Assembly: GCF_042656585.1 (NCBI RefSeq)
Contig: NZ_JBHSPG010000023.1
Direction: 5' to 3' (one strand)
Origin: Thalassorhabdus alkalitolerans
Lineage (GTDB): Bacteria > Bacillota > Bacilli > Bacillales > Marinococcaceae
DNA: 64,000 nt
Below, piece by piece: positions 53,504-62,609 of the stretch; positions within the stretch are counted from its first letter, which is position 1; each line of letters starts with the position of its first letter. Made by a program: the position numbers and the translations under genes. The notes under the pieces were generated by a model, which was given only the letters and a program-made list of their open reading frames with translations, searched no databases and was not told the origin of the DNA.

Positions 53504-54387
53504 CTAAACCGGTAGTGGAAATCAGAGACCTGTCTTTTTACCATGGCAAGGATAAAAAAGGAATCAAAGATCTCTTTCTCTCACTTGAAAAAGGAAAAGT
53601 CTATGGACTGTGGGGGCGTAATGGAGCAGGAAAGACAACACTCATGAAGATCATGACCGGGCTTCTTAAACCGAAAAAAGGTACCGTGCTGGTGTTTGGC
53701 GAGGGGCCGTTTGAAAACCGGCGAACACTAGAAAAAATCTGCTTTATTCAGGAAAACCATCCTCTTAATCCGGCGTGGAGAATCCGTGACGTAATGAAAG
53801 TGGCTTCTTACTTTTATCCGAAATGGGATGACGAACTTGCTCAGGAAACTCTTGAGGCATTTGCTCTGGATCCAGCGAAAAGGGTAAAGGCTCTATCCAA
53901 GGGAATGAGGACGGCAGTTGCTCTCACCATTGGGTTGGCGAGTAAGGCGCCGTTTACGATATTCGATGAACCAACGAATGGTCTGGATGCGGCGGTGCGG
54001 GAAATTTTCTACAACCTCCTGATCGAGGAGTTAGAGGAGGGCGAGCGGACTGTGATACTATCAACCCATTTTATTCAGGAATTACAGTCGTATATTGAGG
54101 AAATGGTAGTACTTCATGATGGTGAGCTTGTGCTCCATCAACCGATCGAGTTGATCCGAGAGGAGGCGGTGTATGTGACCGGCCAGAAGCAGAAGCTTGA
54201 AGAGGTAATTCATCATTCGGACGCTCTTGAAGTCAAGACACTGGGCAGTACCGCTTCAGTCCTGTTGGAAAAGAACAGCGATGCGTGGGCACTGGCACAG
54301 AAGCAGGAGATAGTAACTGAAACGCCGAGTCTGCAGGAATACCTGCTCAGAAAAACAGATCGGAAAAATGAGGAGGTTTGGTCATGA
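53500..54387 (+). CDS. ABC transporter ATP-binding protein (YtrB-like)
   Basis: A 295-aa ATPase. Walker A GRNGAGKTTLMK, Q-loop LEKICFIQENHPLN, signature ALSKGMRTAVAL (degenerate LSGGQ, as in YtrB-type proteins), Walker B FTIFDEPTNGLD and switch His in LSTHFIQEL. It starts ATGA-overlapped with the GntR gene and ends ATGA-overlapped with the permease, so the three genes are translationally coupled. The substrate is unknown; envelope-stress export is inferred from the regulator type. Confidence 0.9.
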   Translation: MTKPVVEIRDLSFYHGKDKKGIKDLFLSLEKGKVYGLWGRNGAGKTTLMKIMTGLLKPKKGTVLVFGEGPFENRRTLEKICFIQENHPLNPAWRIRDVMKVASYFYPKWDDELAQETLEAFALDPAKRVKALSKGMRTAVALTIGLASKAPFTIFDEPTNGLDAAVREIFYNLLIEELEEGERTVILSTHFIQELQSYIEEMVVLHDGELVLHQPIELIREEAVYVTGQKQKLEEVIHHSDALEVKTLGSTASVLLEKNSDAWALAQKQEIVTETPSLQEYLLRKTDRKNEEVWS

Positions 54388-55094
54388 AGGAACAGTGGGG
54401 TATCTGGCGGATCATCTGGTTTGAAATGAGCAAGTCGTTTGTCTGGTTTTGGAGTATTCTCCTCGGGTTTGTAGGACTCGGTATTACCTTTTCTGTTTGG
54501 TACGACCCGGAAGAAGTCATTTTTGTAACAAATGTAGCTATGTATATTTATTTTTTCGTGATTGGGGCCCAATTGTTCAAACTTGGGATTACGTATGGTT
54601 CCACCATGGGAAGTACGCGTCACCAGCTTTACACTGGGGTAGTCATTAGCGCAATTATCCTTGCTGCAGTCGGAACGATAATTCACATGGTTGTCTATTA
54701 TTCCATGGGAATGCTAACGGGATCACTCACCAACGGCATGAAGATTCTGCACATACTTGAGTGGCTGCCTGTGGAAGAAATGATTTTCTCAGTAGTCCTG
54801 TTTGATTTTGTTGTTAGTCTTATGGCTCTCGGTGTAAGTTTTGCATTTTCTATTGTGTACTACAGGTACGGAGGTATACCGTTCATGATTTTAAGTGGGA
54901 TAATCGCGCTCAGTGTTATTTTCCCGGTTGGGCGTGAAATGTTTTGGGGAGAGGTAATTTACTGGGTTATGACCGGTGGGACTTTGGAACTGTTTGGACT
55001 GCCGATAGCCATTGCTGTCCTGGCATTTACAGCTCCATATCTGTTTGTGACACGGCTTAATATATATTTGAAAGAGAATGCGTCTGCAAAATAG
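54384..55094 (+). CDS. ABC transporter permease
   Basis: A 236-aa protein with six predicted helices (WFWSILLGFVGLGITFSV, VAMYIYFFVIGAQLFKLG, VISAIILAAVGTIIHMVVYY, VVLFDFVVSLMALGVSFAFS, MILSGIIALSVIFPVG, PIAIAVLAFTAPYLFV). It begins at ATG 54384, 7 bp after AGGAGG and overlapping the ATPase stop. It is the membrane partner of the preceding ATPase. No extracellular lipoprotein follows, unlike the full ytr operon. Confidence 0.85.
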   Translation: MKEQWGIWRIIWFEMSKSFVWFWSILLGFVGLGITFSVWYDPEEVIFVTNVAMYIYFFVIGAQLFKLGITYGSTMGSTRHQLYTGVVISAIILAAVGTIIHMVVYYSMGMLTGSLTNGMKILHILEWLPVEEMIFSVVLFDFVVSLMALGVSFAFSIVYYRYGGIPFMILSGIIALSVIFPVGREMFWGEVIYWVMTGGTLELFGLPIAIAVLAFTAPYLFVTRLNIYLKENASAK

Positions 55095-55341
55095 ATCATC
55101 ACACCGTATCCTCAAGGCTTAAGACGTGCAAAAAAAGTGACGACTGAGACCTTTTTCTCACGGGCCTTCTAATAATCTATGAAGGCGTTTTGACTGAAGA
55201 AGAGAATTGGCTGGGTTAGTTTATTTAAACGAGAGATTATTTCAGCCTTGAACGAACAAACAGCCTATTTTAAAATATGTAAACATGGGAGGTGGTGCAG
55301 GTTAACATTTCGAGATTATTTTTTGGGAGGGTGGTCTGAAA

Positions 55342-55548
55342 TTGAATAGTAACACTCGAACCACTATTACGCTTATAGGCAGTTTCCTTATTTTTGTAGT
55401 TGGGATGTTTAGAATACTTACTGAATCACTTGTTTCAATACCTTTGGTGGTTGCTTATCTGTTTGCCATTACTGGGTTAATTGGAGTGATAGGAAATTTT
55501 GTGACTTTAAGAAAGAAAACAACCAAATTAACTTCGGGGAAGAGCTAG
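55342..55548 (+). CDS. small two-helix membrane protein, 68 aa
   Basis: MNSNTRTTITLIGSFLIFVV opens a protein with two membrane helices (LIGSFLIFVVGMFRIL and IPLVVAYLFAITGLIGVIG) and a basic C-terminal tail. TTG start behind GGGAGGGTGG. Function unknown. It may be a late member of the YtrA-type operon, but the 247-bp gap argues against that. Confidence 0.55.
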   Translation: MNSNTRTTITLIGSFLIFVVGMFRILTESLVSIPLVVAYLFAITGLIGVIGNFVTLRKKTTKLTSGKS

Positions 55549-56141
55549 TCATTTAATCCATTCACCTCCAGAATAAAATAAACTAACTCAAATTTAATAA
55601 GCGTGCAACAATGGGATAAGAAGGTGGGTTTTGGATGTCTACTTGACTATCTTGAATACATATAATACTACTTTCATTTATGAAAAAATACTACAGGTGG
55701 GAGCATTTAGGATTAATTTTCTCAGGATCAAATGTCACGAAACAGAACCTGAATATCTTGGCATCTCCAAAGAGAAATTACCTATTGAATGAATTATGAA
55801 AGGTATGAAGAAATAAACGTTTCTTCATACCTTTATTTAAGCTAAATTTTTACTTTGGAAAAGACCTTTTTACTACAACTATATAGCACATTACAAATAG
55901 ACAAGGTACTTAAGATCAGATGGTAGAAAGCCAGATGCCAGACTTTAATAAAGGTAGTGACCAACATGGACATTTTCACCTTGGATGTAACACAGGTATA
56001 TTTTTTAAATTTGTGGGGGAGAGAGCCGGCAGCTCATGAGCATGAGAAATACGTGGTTACCTCACCCGCTAACAACTTCATTAAAATGGGCACCCGCTGA
56101 TCACACTTGTCATGTTGGTTATGATGGTGCTTATAATTAAT
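55549..56141. other. intergenic with one strong terminator
   Basis: No gene. AAAGGTATGAAGAAA / TTTCTTCATACCTTT at 55799-55834 is a perfect 15-bp hairpin with a T-run. Confidence 0.6.
55799..55838 (+). terminator. long-stem terminator
   Basis: A 15-bp perfect stem with loop TAAACG, followed by ATTTAA; 250 bp downstream of the 68-aa protein gene. Confidence 0.8.
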
Positions 56142-56804
56142 TTAAGCGGCATCTAGTTCTTTTTTTAATTCGTTCCAATCTTCATCCGGCAAAACAGATT
56201 CAGCTAAATCACAAGCTTCCTTGTATAATTCTTCTGGTGCAAATTTTTTCATCCCTGTAAGCATTTCAACTCGTTCGAAAATATTTTGACCCGGAATCAT
56301 ATAACGGAAGTAATCCATTAAAATTTCAGGTGGGATAGCAGAACGTATTGCTACAGTGATTTCTTCCAATTCCTCTGTACTTAATTTATGCCAAAGAACA
56401 TCCATCACATCGACTTCTTCCGTTTGCAAATGATTTAAATAAGCTGCCAGGAATTTATTATAAGCATAAACAAATTCAACACCTAATTCTCGTCTTTTTT
56501 TGGTAGGACTTTCGTTTATTTCTTTCACCAAATTCTCTAATTCAATTAAAAGTGCATTTGTTGCTTTGTGTTCTTGATCCATTTTTCTTGCTACTTCTGG
56601 AGCATATTTAATGACAGCGGGTTCTACGTGCTCATCCTCATGTTCTGCATGGGAGTGTAAAACAGCAGATAGTGTGAGAAAGTTTTTTGAAAAAGCTGCT
56701 AGTCTTTCATTATTCTCGAAGTTTAATTGATTTGCCTGGTTCAATAGATTAGTTAACGCAAAACGAAGTCCTTTATGTACTGGCATAAATAATTCATATT
56801 TCAT
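56142..56804 (-). CDS. hemerythrin-like protein
   Basis: A 220-aa helical protein. Candidate diiron ligands: His in PVHKGLRFAL, HSHAEHEDEHVEPAV (several His and Glu), DQEHKATNALLIELE and HLQTEEVDVMDVLW, in the order of the hemerythrin HHE four-helix bundle. The last ~60 residues (IPPEILMDYFRYMIPGQNIF) are an extension often seen in longer family members. It may bind O2, NO or iron under stress. AGGGGG precedes the ATG. Monocistronic. Confidence 0.8.
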   Translation of the reverse strand: MKYELFMPVHKGLRFALTNLLNQANQLNFENNERLAAFSKNFLTLSAVLHSHAEHEDEHVEPAVIKYAPEVARKMDQEHKATNALLIELENLVKEINESPTKKRRELGVEFVYAYNKFLAAYLNHLQTEEVDVMDVLWHKLSTEELEEITVAIRSAIPPEILMDYFRYMIPGQNIFERVEMLTGMKKFAPEELYKEACDLAESVLPDEDWNELKKELDAA

Positions 56805-57116
56805 ATAATTCCCCCTAATTCAATATTTTACCAATTTGTACCTGTGTGAATTGTACTAGAAATAACTGATAATTACAACATATGTATCCCGATTGAAGTT
56901 CCAGTAATTTTGTAACTAAAATTTTTTTGCAGCTGTGTAGTGTTGAACAAATCATTGGCGTTGGCTGTAGAGAAGTGATAGAGAAGCCTTAAGCTGTTCT
57001 ATCACCTCTTCATTGTCTCCGAGAAATTACCTGTTAGAGCTATGAATTTTCTCTGTTCTGAGTCTCCTCGTGTCTACTCTTCTGTAAATGAAAGATACTA
57101 CTTCTGAACTATTTAT
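56805..57116. other. intergenic, no gene seen
   Basis: Short inverted segments (GAAGTGATAGA/TCTATCACCTC, ~56972-57008) could end a transcript. Nothing else is recognisable. Confidence 0.45.
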
Positions 57117-57467
57117 TTACCTTTTCCAATCGCTTCCCCTTTTTAAATTTTCAGTATCATGTTGCATTGTAGCTAGTTGTTCTTGAATCTTGTCGATTTG
57201 AGTTTGCATATTATTAAACTTTTCCTCCTGTTCTTTATCGTCCTTTTGTGCTTCAATGTTGCTTTTTATTTCTTCTTCGATGGCTGCTTTTGCTGCGACT
57301 ATAGATAAAGCATCTCCAAGTGTTGTAATAATGGCAGCAAGCAGACCGAGCCTTGCACTAAAACTCACTTCGAAGGGATTTTTAGACTGATCAGAGGACA
57401 GGCCTTCAAACATATTATTTAATGTCTCAACGAGCTTATCAATATCAGCTGAGTTGTTCTTTGTCAT
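57117..57467 (-). CDS. coiled-coil hypothetical protein, 116 aa
   Basis: Starting at MTKNNSADIDKL (after GGTGAGAG), the protein has an N-terminal amphipathic part, a hydrophobic stretch (ARLGLLAAIITTLGDALSIV) that could enter a membrane, and a C-terminal coiled coil (FNNMQTQIDKIQEQLATMQH). Longer starts are possible up to 57590 but have no ribosome site. Family not recognised. Alone on its strand. Confidence 0.6.
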   Translation of the reverse strand: MTKNNSADIDKLVETLNNMFEGLSSDQSKNPFEVSFSARLGLLAAIITTLGDALSIVAAKAAIEEEIKSNIEAQKDDKEQEEKFNNMQTQIDKIQEQLATMQHDTENLKRGSDWKR

Positions 57468-57854
57468 GCTCTCACCACTTTTGGTCCCCCTAGAAACATT
57501 TTTTATATTCATATGCTCATTTGTGGAGGTGGTTGCTTGGTTAAAGATAATAGGGAAGGTTTCACTTACGAAGCAGCCTTTTACAATCAAAAAAGCTTAG
57601 AACTTAGGTATGCAAAAGGGTGTAAGGAAGTTAGGTGATGAATCCTCACATAAACACTTCAAAAATCTTTGAAGCCATACTGTGAAAGCGAATAATAAGG
57701 GTATGAAGAAACATTCATACCCTTATTAAACTTGAATGCGCTTTCAGTAAGCAAAGTTAATTCCTGGTAATGACTTTCGGCAGAAGATATCAAAAGCTTA
57801 ACAATCAGCAGATAAGTGCATGGAAGGCACGACCCTCATCACTCTAAAAGGTTC
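57468..57854. other. intergenic with hairpin
   Basis: AATAAGGGTATGAA / TTCATACCCTTATT at 57694-57727 is a perfect 14-bp hairpin, usable as a terminator in either direction. No gene. Confidence 0.6.
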
Positions 57855-58403
57855 CTACAACATATCCAGTAAATCTGCATCTGAATATATGGAGATTAAC
57901 ACCACGGCTTTTTCCTCTCCAACATTTTTTACAAAGTGGGGAACACTTGCATTCCAACTGAATGAATCTCCCGCTTCTGCAATGACAGTATCTTCCCCTT
58001 GTTCAGCGAGAATTTTTCCTTCTAATACAAAATGGCATTCTTCTCCTTCATGGGCATGAGGTTCTCCTATTGTCGCTTCTGGTGGTAGTTCAACAATCAA
58101 CATTTTAAGGCCTCCTTTTGAGGATAAATGCTCAACGTTTAATCCATTAAAAGTTGATTTGGTTCTTGAATTTTTGCGAACTACACGCATGTGCTGTTCT
58201 TTCTCTAATAGGAGGTAAGGCATAGGCACCCCAAGATAGGTGGCAATCATACTTAATGTACTAATTGAAGGGGAGGTATTATTGTTTTCAACATTACTAA
58301 TGAATCCTTTTGAAAGGCCGGTTCCATCGCTCATTTGAGCGATGGTCATTTTTTTTCTATTACGGATTGCACGAATTTTAGTTCCAATTTCCAGCTTAAT
58401 CAC
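57855..58403 (-). CDS. XRE-cupin transcriptional regulator
   Basis: A ~182-aa two-domain regulator. An N-terminal Cro/CI helix-turn-helix (IRAIRNRKKMTIAQMSDGTG, LSKGFISNVENNNTSPSIST) is joined to a C-terminal cupin with HAHEGEECHFVLEGKILAEQ and GDSFSWNASVPHFVKN (PuuR-like architecture). The cupin His/Glu pattern (HxHxGEE...H) suggests a metal-linked ligand site. The exact start is uncertain: GTG at 58403 overlaps the AGAGGTG site, and a rarer start six bases on would fit it better. It is divergent from the dioxygenase gene and probably controls it. Confidence 0.82.
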   Translation of the reverse strand: MIKLEIGTKIRAIRNRKKMTIAQMSDGTGLSKGFISNVENNNTSPSISTLSMIATYLGVPMPYLLLEKEQHMRVVRKNSRTKSTFNGLNVEHLSSKGGLKMLIVELPPEATIGEPHAHEGEECHFVLEGKILAEQGEDTVIAEAGDSFSWNASVPHFVKNVGEEKAVVLISIYSDADLLDML

Positions 58404-58473
58404 CTCTAATGTTTACTTATAAAAAACTTATTTACATAATAACAAACAAATCTATAGACAATCTACTGGTTTG

Positions 58474-58496
58474 ATTGTTATCTTATAAATAACAAT
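58474..58496. promoter_or_regulatory. operator candidate between regulator and dioxygenase
   Basis: ATTGTTAT-N7-ATAACAAT, a perfect 8-bp dyad in the divergent intergenic region. Likely binding site of the XRE-cupin regulator. Confidence 0.6.
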
Positions 58497-58615
58497 TATT
58501 CATAATAAGAAACAAATAGTTCTGCGTCTTGCTGTTTATGCATTTTTCTTAAGATTATTTTCTTCGAGAAGAGCTGAGAATAAAGTAAATCACCATTAGT
58601 GAGGAGGAATAGAAC

Positions 58616-59407
58616 ATGCTACCATCATTATTTGTTGCACACGGAGCGCCTATTTTAGCCATTGAGGATAATGATTACACCCAATTTTTAGAGCAAATAG
58701 GAAGAAAATACCCCAAGGCAAAAGCTATAGTGGTGTTTTCAGCACACTGGGAATCACGTACTCAAAAAGTAAGCAAGGTAGATGAATTTGAAACCATTTA
58801 TGATTTCGGTGGTTTTCCAGAGGAGCTGTATCGGATCAAGTATCCGGCTAGAGGAGATCATTCCATTACAAAGGAAATAGAAAAGTGCTTTTTGTCACGG
58901 AATATTCCTTATGAGCTAGATACAAAACGTGGGTTGGATCATGGAGCTTGGGTCATTCTTAAATTAATGTATCCAAATGCCGATATCCCGGTGATTTCAA
59001 TGTCTGTAGACACAAACCTTACACCTATGGAACAGTATGAAATCGGAAAGTCTCTATTAGATTTAAGGAAACAGGATGTTTTGATCGTTGCAAGTGGGGG
59101 ATTGGTTCATAATTTAGGAGCAGTAAGAATGGGGAGTGATGATGGAACAATAGATCAATGGGCGTGCGAATTTGATACATGGTTAGAACATCAAATAACG
59201 ACCTGGGAGGTAGAGACTCTTTTCAACTATCATTCATTAGCTCCAAATGCTGAACTTGCCGTACCGCCTTATGGCAGGGAACACTTTATTCCATTATTTT
59301 ATGCCATGGGTGCAGCAGACGATGAACAGAGTGCAACATTATTGCATCGAAGCTACCGGTACGGAAACCTTAGCCATAGTGTTTGGCAATTTGGTGATAA
59401 AAAGTGA
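58616..59407 (+). CDS. DODA-type extradiol dioxygenase (LigB superfamily)
   Basis: A 263-aa protein of the 4,5-DOPA dioxygenase (YgiD/DodA) family. Metal-ligand and catalytic His are in LFVAHGAP, VVFSAHWES, KRGLDHGAWV and ASGGLVHNLG; the conserved C-terminal PPYGREHFIPLFYAMGA is present. It opens a catechol-type ring next to a hydroxyl. GAGGAGGAA precedes the ATG. It is divergent from an XRE-cupin gene and 370 bp before a quinone-stress DoxX gene, which fits a role against catechols or quinones. Confidence 0.88.
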   Translation: MLPSLFVAHGAPILAIEDNDYTQFLEQIGRKYPKAKAIVVFSAHWESRTQKVSKVDEFETIYDFGGFPEELYRIKYPARGDHSITKEIEKCFLSRNIPYELDTKRGLDHGAWVILKLMYPNADIPVISMSVDTNLTPMEQYEIGKSLLDLRKQDVLIVASGGLVHNLGAVRMGSDDGTIDQWACEFDTWLEHQITTWEVETLFNYHSLAPNAELAVPPYGREHFIPLFYAMGAADDEQSATLLHRSYRYGNLSHSVWQFGDKK

Positions 59408-59774
59408 GTTTATTTTACTTGTCTGGAGAGGAGTGGATAGATTTTTATGTTACTATCTTTAATTCGTGATATTTGAATATTACATTTGATCCCAAAGGAG
59501 GTGACATAATCAAGTAAAAAAGGAATGGATATACCTCCATCCTATTACAGCTCTAGTAGGATATACAAGAAAAGTAAGATATCCTATGTGTGGGTATTTC
59601 GGTGGGTTAATAAAACAGGAAACTTTCATTTTTTAGAAAAGAGGAGTAGTAAATAGTTACTTTTTTAAAGAAACTTACAAAAACAAAGTTAAATATCTTG
59701 AAATAAAGATATTTAAAATGATACTATTCGAAATAGAGATATGTAAAAAATATTTAAAAAAAAGGAGAAAAGCA
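59408..59774. other. intergenic with MhqR-like operators
   Basis: Contains a perfect AAAGGAGGTGA at ~59495 with no ORF behind it, and the operators at 59691-59736. No gene. Confidence 0.6.
59691..59736 (+). promoter_or_regulatory. MhqR-like operators upstream of doxX
   Basis: AAATATCTT-N6-AAGATATTT (59691-59714) and CTATT-CGA-AATAG (59724-59736). The first resembles MhqR boxes (ATCTcgaa...GAGAT) of B. subtilis mhqNOP, where mhqP is also a DoxX gene. Confidence 0.6.
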
Positions 59775-60191
59775 ATGTCAAATAAACATGAAATTGGGAG
59801 TCTACTGCTACGAGTAACGTTAGGAATTGTTTTTTTAGCCCATGGTCTTGATAAATTTCAAGGTGGGATTGAAAATACAGCTGGTTGGTTTGATAGCATT
59901 GGCATTCCAGGATTTTTAGCGTACGTGGTCGCTCTCGTGGAGCTTGTTGGAGGAATTGCTTTAATTCTAGGCTTTGGCACTCGAATCGCGTCTCTTTTAT
60001 TAGGTCTTATCATGATAGGAGCCATTGTGACCGTTCAACTGCCAGCCGGCTTTTTGGGTGGATATGCTTATGACCTTGTATTACTTATTATTGCGGTTCA
60101 TCTTTTCTTAAATGGAAGTAAATTATTGTCTTTAAACAAAGTCCTATTTAGAGGGAAAGAGGACGAAAGCTCGGTAGCGAAATCAGCTTAA
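59775..60191 (+). CDS. DoxX-family membrane protein (MhqP/CatD-like)
   Basis: A 138-aa four-helix membrane protein of the DoxX family: EIGSLLLRVTLGIVFLAHGL, DKFQGGIENTAGWFDSIGIP, VALVELVGGIALILGFGTR and LGGYAYDLVLLIIAVHLFLN. It corresponds to MhqP/CatD, quinol:quinone-linked proteins induced by catechol and hydroquinone. AAAGGAG is 8 bp before the ATG. An upstream in-frame start at 59718 lies within operator sequence and is unlikely. Its stop codon is inside a second copy of the operator. Confidence 0.85.
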   Translation: MSNKHEIGSLLLRVTLGIVFLAHGLDKFQGGIENTAGWFDSIGIPGFLAYVVALVELVGGIALILGFGTRIASLLLGLIMIGAIVTVQLPAGFLGGYAYDLVLLIIAVHLFLNGSKLLSLNKVLFRGKEDESSVAKSA

Positions 60192-60215
60192 TTATCTTGG
60201 AATCAAGATAATTAA
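60188..60215. promoter_or_regulatory. second MhqR-like operator, overlapping the doxX stop
   Basis: TTAATTATCTTG-GAAT-CAAGATAATTAA is a perfect 12-bp dyad. It shares its layout with the upstream box, including the following TTAAAATG, and has no T-run, so it is unlikely to be a terminator. Confidence 0.65.
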
Positions 60216-60279
60216 AATGCAGATGATGGTCATTCCTTATTAAGATTCCAGAATTCTGAAAGATAAGGAAGGACATGCA

Positions 60280-60309
60280 AAAGAGAGGGGAGGGTATCCC
60301 CCTCTTTGT
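60280..60309 (+). terminator. terminator after doxX
   Basis: AAGAGAGGGGA pairs imperfectly with TCCCCCTCTTT, followed by GTTTG. Confidence 0.7.
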
Positions 60310-60789
60310 TTGTGTGCACTTGTATTTTCTCTTTATGAACCGAACGTATTAGCTTAATGGAGGCTCCGTCCTATTTTAACTATTTTTCTTTTCTTCTGTT
60401 GATCAATATCATCCCTATCATAACGCCTATCACAGCTATAAAAATATTAGCTATGAATGCAACTTATAAAGGTACAGAGAAAATGTAACGAAACGGGAAT
60501 GAAAAAACGAGAAAAGCTATTAACACACCTCACCTAATAGGAGTGCCTCTTTGTTTCTTTCTTTCGAAACTCATGCTTTCTCCTCCAATACCCCTTTTTG
60601 TTGTGTTCTTATGCTATGGCCAATCCCAGGGGAGAAGTAGTCTGGGGTAATAAGAATTTATTATCAAATCGAACTGTACAACCGACTAGTCGTGTTTTTG
60701 CAAACGGACATTCAAGATCTCTTTCTCCCACAACTAATTCTTAGGGGGGAAGAAAAATTAATTCTCAGAAATTTGTGCTAAAATTTAGA

Positions 60790-60822
60790 GAACCCTAGTG
60801 ATTGCCTAGGGTTTTCTTTATT
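60790..60822 (+). terminator. terminator-like hairpin
   Basis: AACCCTAG / CTAGGGTT with T-rich tail, 50 bp before a lipoprotein gene. Confidence 0.7.
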
Positions 60823-60875
60823 ACCACTACCTGTAACATAATAATACTTGTCATATCAAATTAGGAGGACTTACT

Positions 60876-61250
60876 TTGAAGGTGACATACTTAATTGTTT
60901 CTTTCATAGCAATTAATGGTCTTTTAATAGGATGCAGTGACCAAAGGTCGGTAGAGTTTGTAGGGGAAGGGAATAACTGGGATGTTAAATACACTGCTCA
61001 CATTCAGGAAGAAAATCAGGAAGATATTGATTACATAATAAGATGTATTGGTTCTAATGCTCCTCCCGATACTATTAATTACAAAATTGATAGTTTAGAA
61101 GTAACTGGTGCTGCCTTAAACGAAAATGCTTATGTAGAGCATACTAATAATAGTTGTAGTGGTTGTACTATTACTAACAAGAATGATGAATTAGAAGTAA
61201 CCATTAAGTGGGAAGAAGAATCGGAGTCTTTTTATCTAACAAGCAATTAA
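60876..61250 (+). CDS. lipoprotein, 124 aa
   Basis: The signal peptide MKVTYLIVSFIAINGLLIGC puts the lipid-anchor Cys at residue 20. The mature part is a small beta-rich domain (VEFVGEGNNWDVKYTAHI, DTINYKIDSLEVTGAALNEN, ELEVTIKWEEESESFYLTSN) with an extra Cys cluster (NNSCSGCTITNK), perhaps a disulfide. TTG start, 6-7 bp after AGGAGG. Similar small Bacillaceae lipoproteins exist, but no function is known. Confidence 0.75.
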   Translation: MKVTYLIVSFIAINGLLIGCSDQRSVEFVGEGNNWDVKYTAHIQEENQEDIDYIIRCIGSNAPPDTINYKIDSLEVTGAALNENAYVEHTNNSCSGCTITNKNDELEVTIKWEEESESFYLTSN

Positions 61251-61311
61251 TAAACTCGTTAAAATAAAATTTTTTTATCAATTTAATGTTTAAAGTTAAG
61301 AGGTTATACAC

Positions 61312-62526
61312 ATGGAAACATCAAATCCAAAGTTATGGAGTAAAGATTTTATCCTCATGTCATTGATCACTTTTTTCATTGCACTCACTTATTTTTTAAC
61401 GATAACAACTATAGCTGGGTACGCAATGGAGGGTTTTAATGCCACTGAAGGAATAGCTGGACTTGCCGCAAGTGTTTTTGTTATTGGTGTTCTTATTTTT
61501 CGTATCCTGACAGGAAAATACATTGATATCATCGGCAGGAAAAAGCTGCTTTTTATCGCATTAATTTTAGCCTTTTTTTGTACACTCCTTTACTTTCTCG
61601 CGGGGCACTTAAATCTTTTACTATTCATTCGCTTTCTGCATGGGGCACTCGTTGGCATCGTGCTGACCGTGATGCAAATCGCGGTAATCGATATTATCCC
61701 TGTTAAACGCCAAGGGGAGGGAATTAGTTATTATACGTTAAGTTTTATTTTAGCAACAGCTATTGGACCTTTTCTGGGCCTTCTAATGATTCAGTTAGCA
61801 AGTATTAACATGATTTTTATCACTTGTACGATTTTGACGGGGATTGGTATTTTGTTAACCTTGTTTACCACATTACCTAAAGTAGTGATCAAAAAAGAAC
61901 AACTCGAAGAATTAAAAGGGTTTCATTTTAGTCAGTTCTTTGAAAAAAAAGCAATATCTATGTCCTTACTAATGACTGTTTTAGCTTTATGCTTCTCTGG
62001 TATTATCACGTTCCTTGCTTCTTATTCAATGGAAATTAATTTAACATATGTTGCGAGCTTCTTTTTTATTATCTATTCTGTCTGCATCTTCATTTCCAGA
62101 CCAATCACTGGCAGAATACTTGATACAAAAGGAGAAAATATTGTAATGTATCCAGCGTTTATTCTTTTTGCGGCTGGCTTTATTGTTCTCGGTCAAGCAA
62201 ACATAGGTTTCACTTTAATACTAGCCAGTATATTAGCGGGACTTGGATATGGAAACCTTCAATCTTCTATTCAAGCGATCGCAGTTAAAAAAGCCCCGCC
62301 GCATCGAGCGGGCCTTGCAGCTTCCACTTACTTTATCTTTAATGATATAGGAATAGGAATTGGACCGTTTATTCTTGGCTTTTTTATTCCACTTATCGGA
62401 TACCAAAATTTGTATTTCTCTTTATCCATCATTGTTATTGTTTGTGCATTTGCCTATTATGTTATCCATGGAAAACATGCAGTAAAACTAAAAGACCATC
62501 ATATCTCTCACCATACTGGAGCATAA
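61312..62526 (+). CDS. MFS transporter
   Basis: A 404-aa major facilitator with 12 helices. The loop 2-3 motif is RILTGKYIDIIGRKKLLFIA, repeated in the second half as RPITGRILDTKGENIVMYPA; the middle loop is charged (LPKVVIKKEQLEELKGF). The LQSSIQAIAVKKAPPHRAGLAA segment matches the drug/sugar exporter group (YfkF/YdhP-like). Probable drug or metabolite efflux, proton-coupled. AAGAGGTT precedes the ATG. It is convergent with glutamate dehydrogenase across a strong terminator. Confidence 0.85.
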   Translation: METSNPKLWSKDFILMSLITFFIALTYFLTITTIAGYAMEGFNATEGIAGLAASVFVIGVLIFRILTGKYIDIIGRKKLLFIALILAFFCTLLYFLAGHLNLLLFIRFLHGALVGIVLTVMQIAVIDIIPVKRQGEGISYYTLSFILATAIGPFLGLLMIQLASINMIFITCTILTGIGILLTLFTTLPKVVIKKEQLEELKGFHFSQFFEKKAISMSLLMTVLALCFSGIITFLASYSMEINLTYVASFFFIIYSVCIFISRPITGRILDTKGENIVMYPAFILFAAGFIVLGQANIGFTLILASILAGLGYGNLQSSIQAIAVKKAPPHRAGLAASTYFIFNDIGIGIGPFILGFFIPLIGYQNLYFSLSIIVIVCAFAYYVIHGKHAVKLKDHHISHHTGA

Positions 62527-62560
62527 ATAGATTGTTTGAACCGTTCTTTCCTACCAACTT

Positions 62561-62609
62561 AAAAAGACACATACATCCTACTCAGTGAGCAGAATGTATG
62601 TGTCTTTTT
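62561..62609. terminator. bidirectional terminator
   Basis: AAAAAGACACATACAT and ATGTATGTGTCTTTTT pair perfectly. Its right base touches the stop codon of the glutamate dehydrogenase gene. Confidence 0.9.

Larger units (their letters stand above)
60192..60875. other. intergenic with terminators, no intact gene
   Basis: Terminators at 60280-60309 and 60790-60822. On the minus strand at ~60390-60465 a frame reads VAFIANIFIAVIGVMIGMIL then INRRKEK and a stop, possibly a small membrane-protein remnant without a start. Confidence 0.5.
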
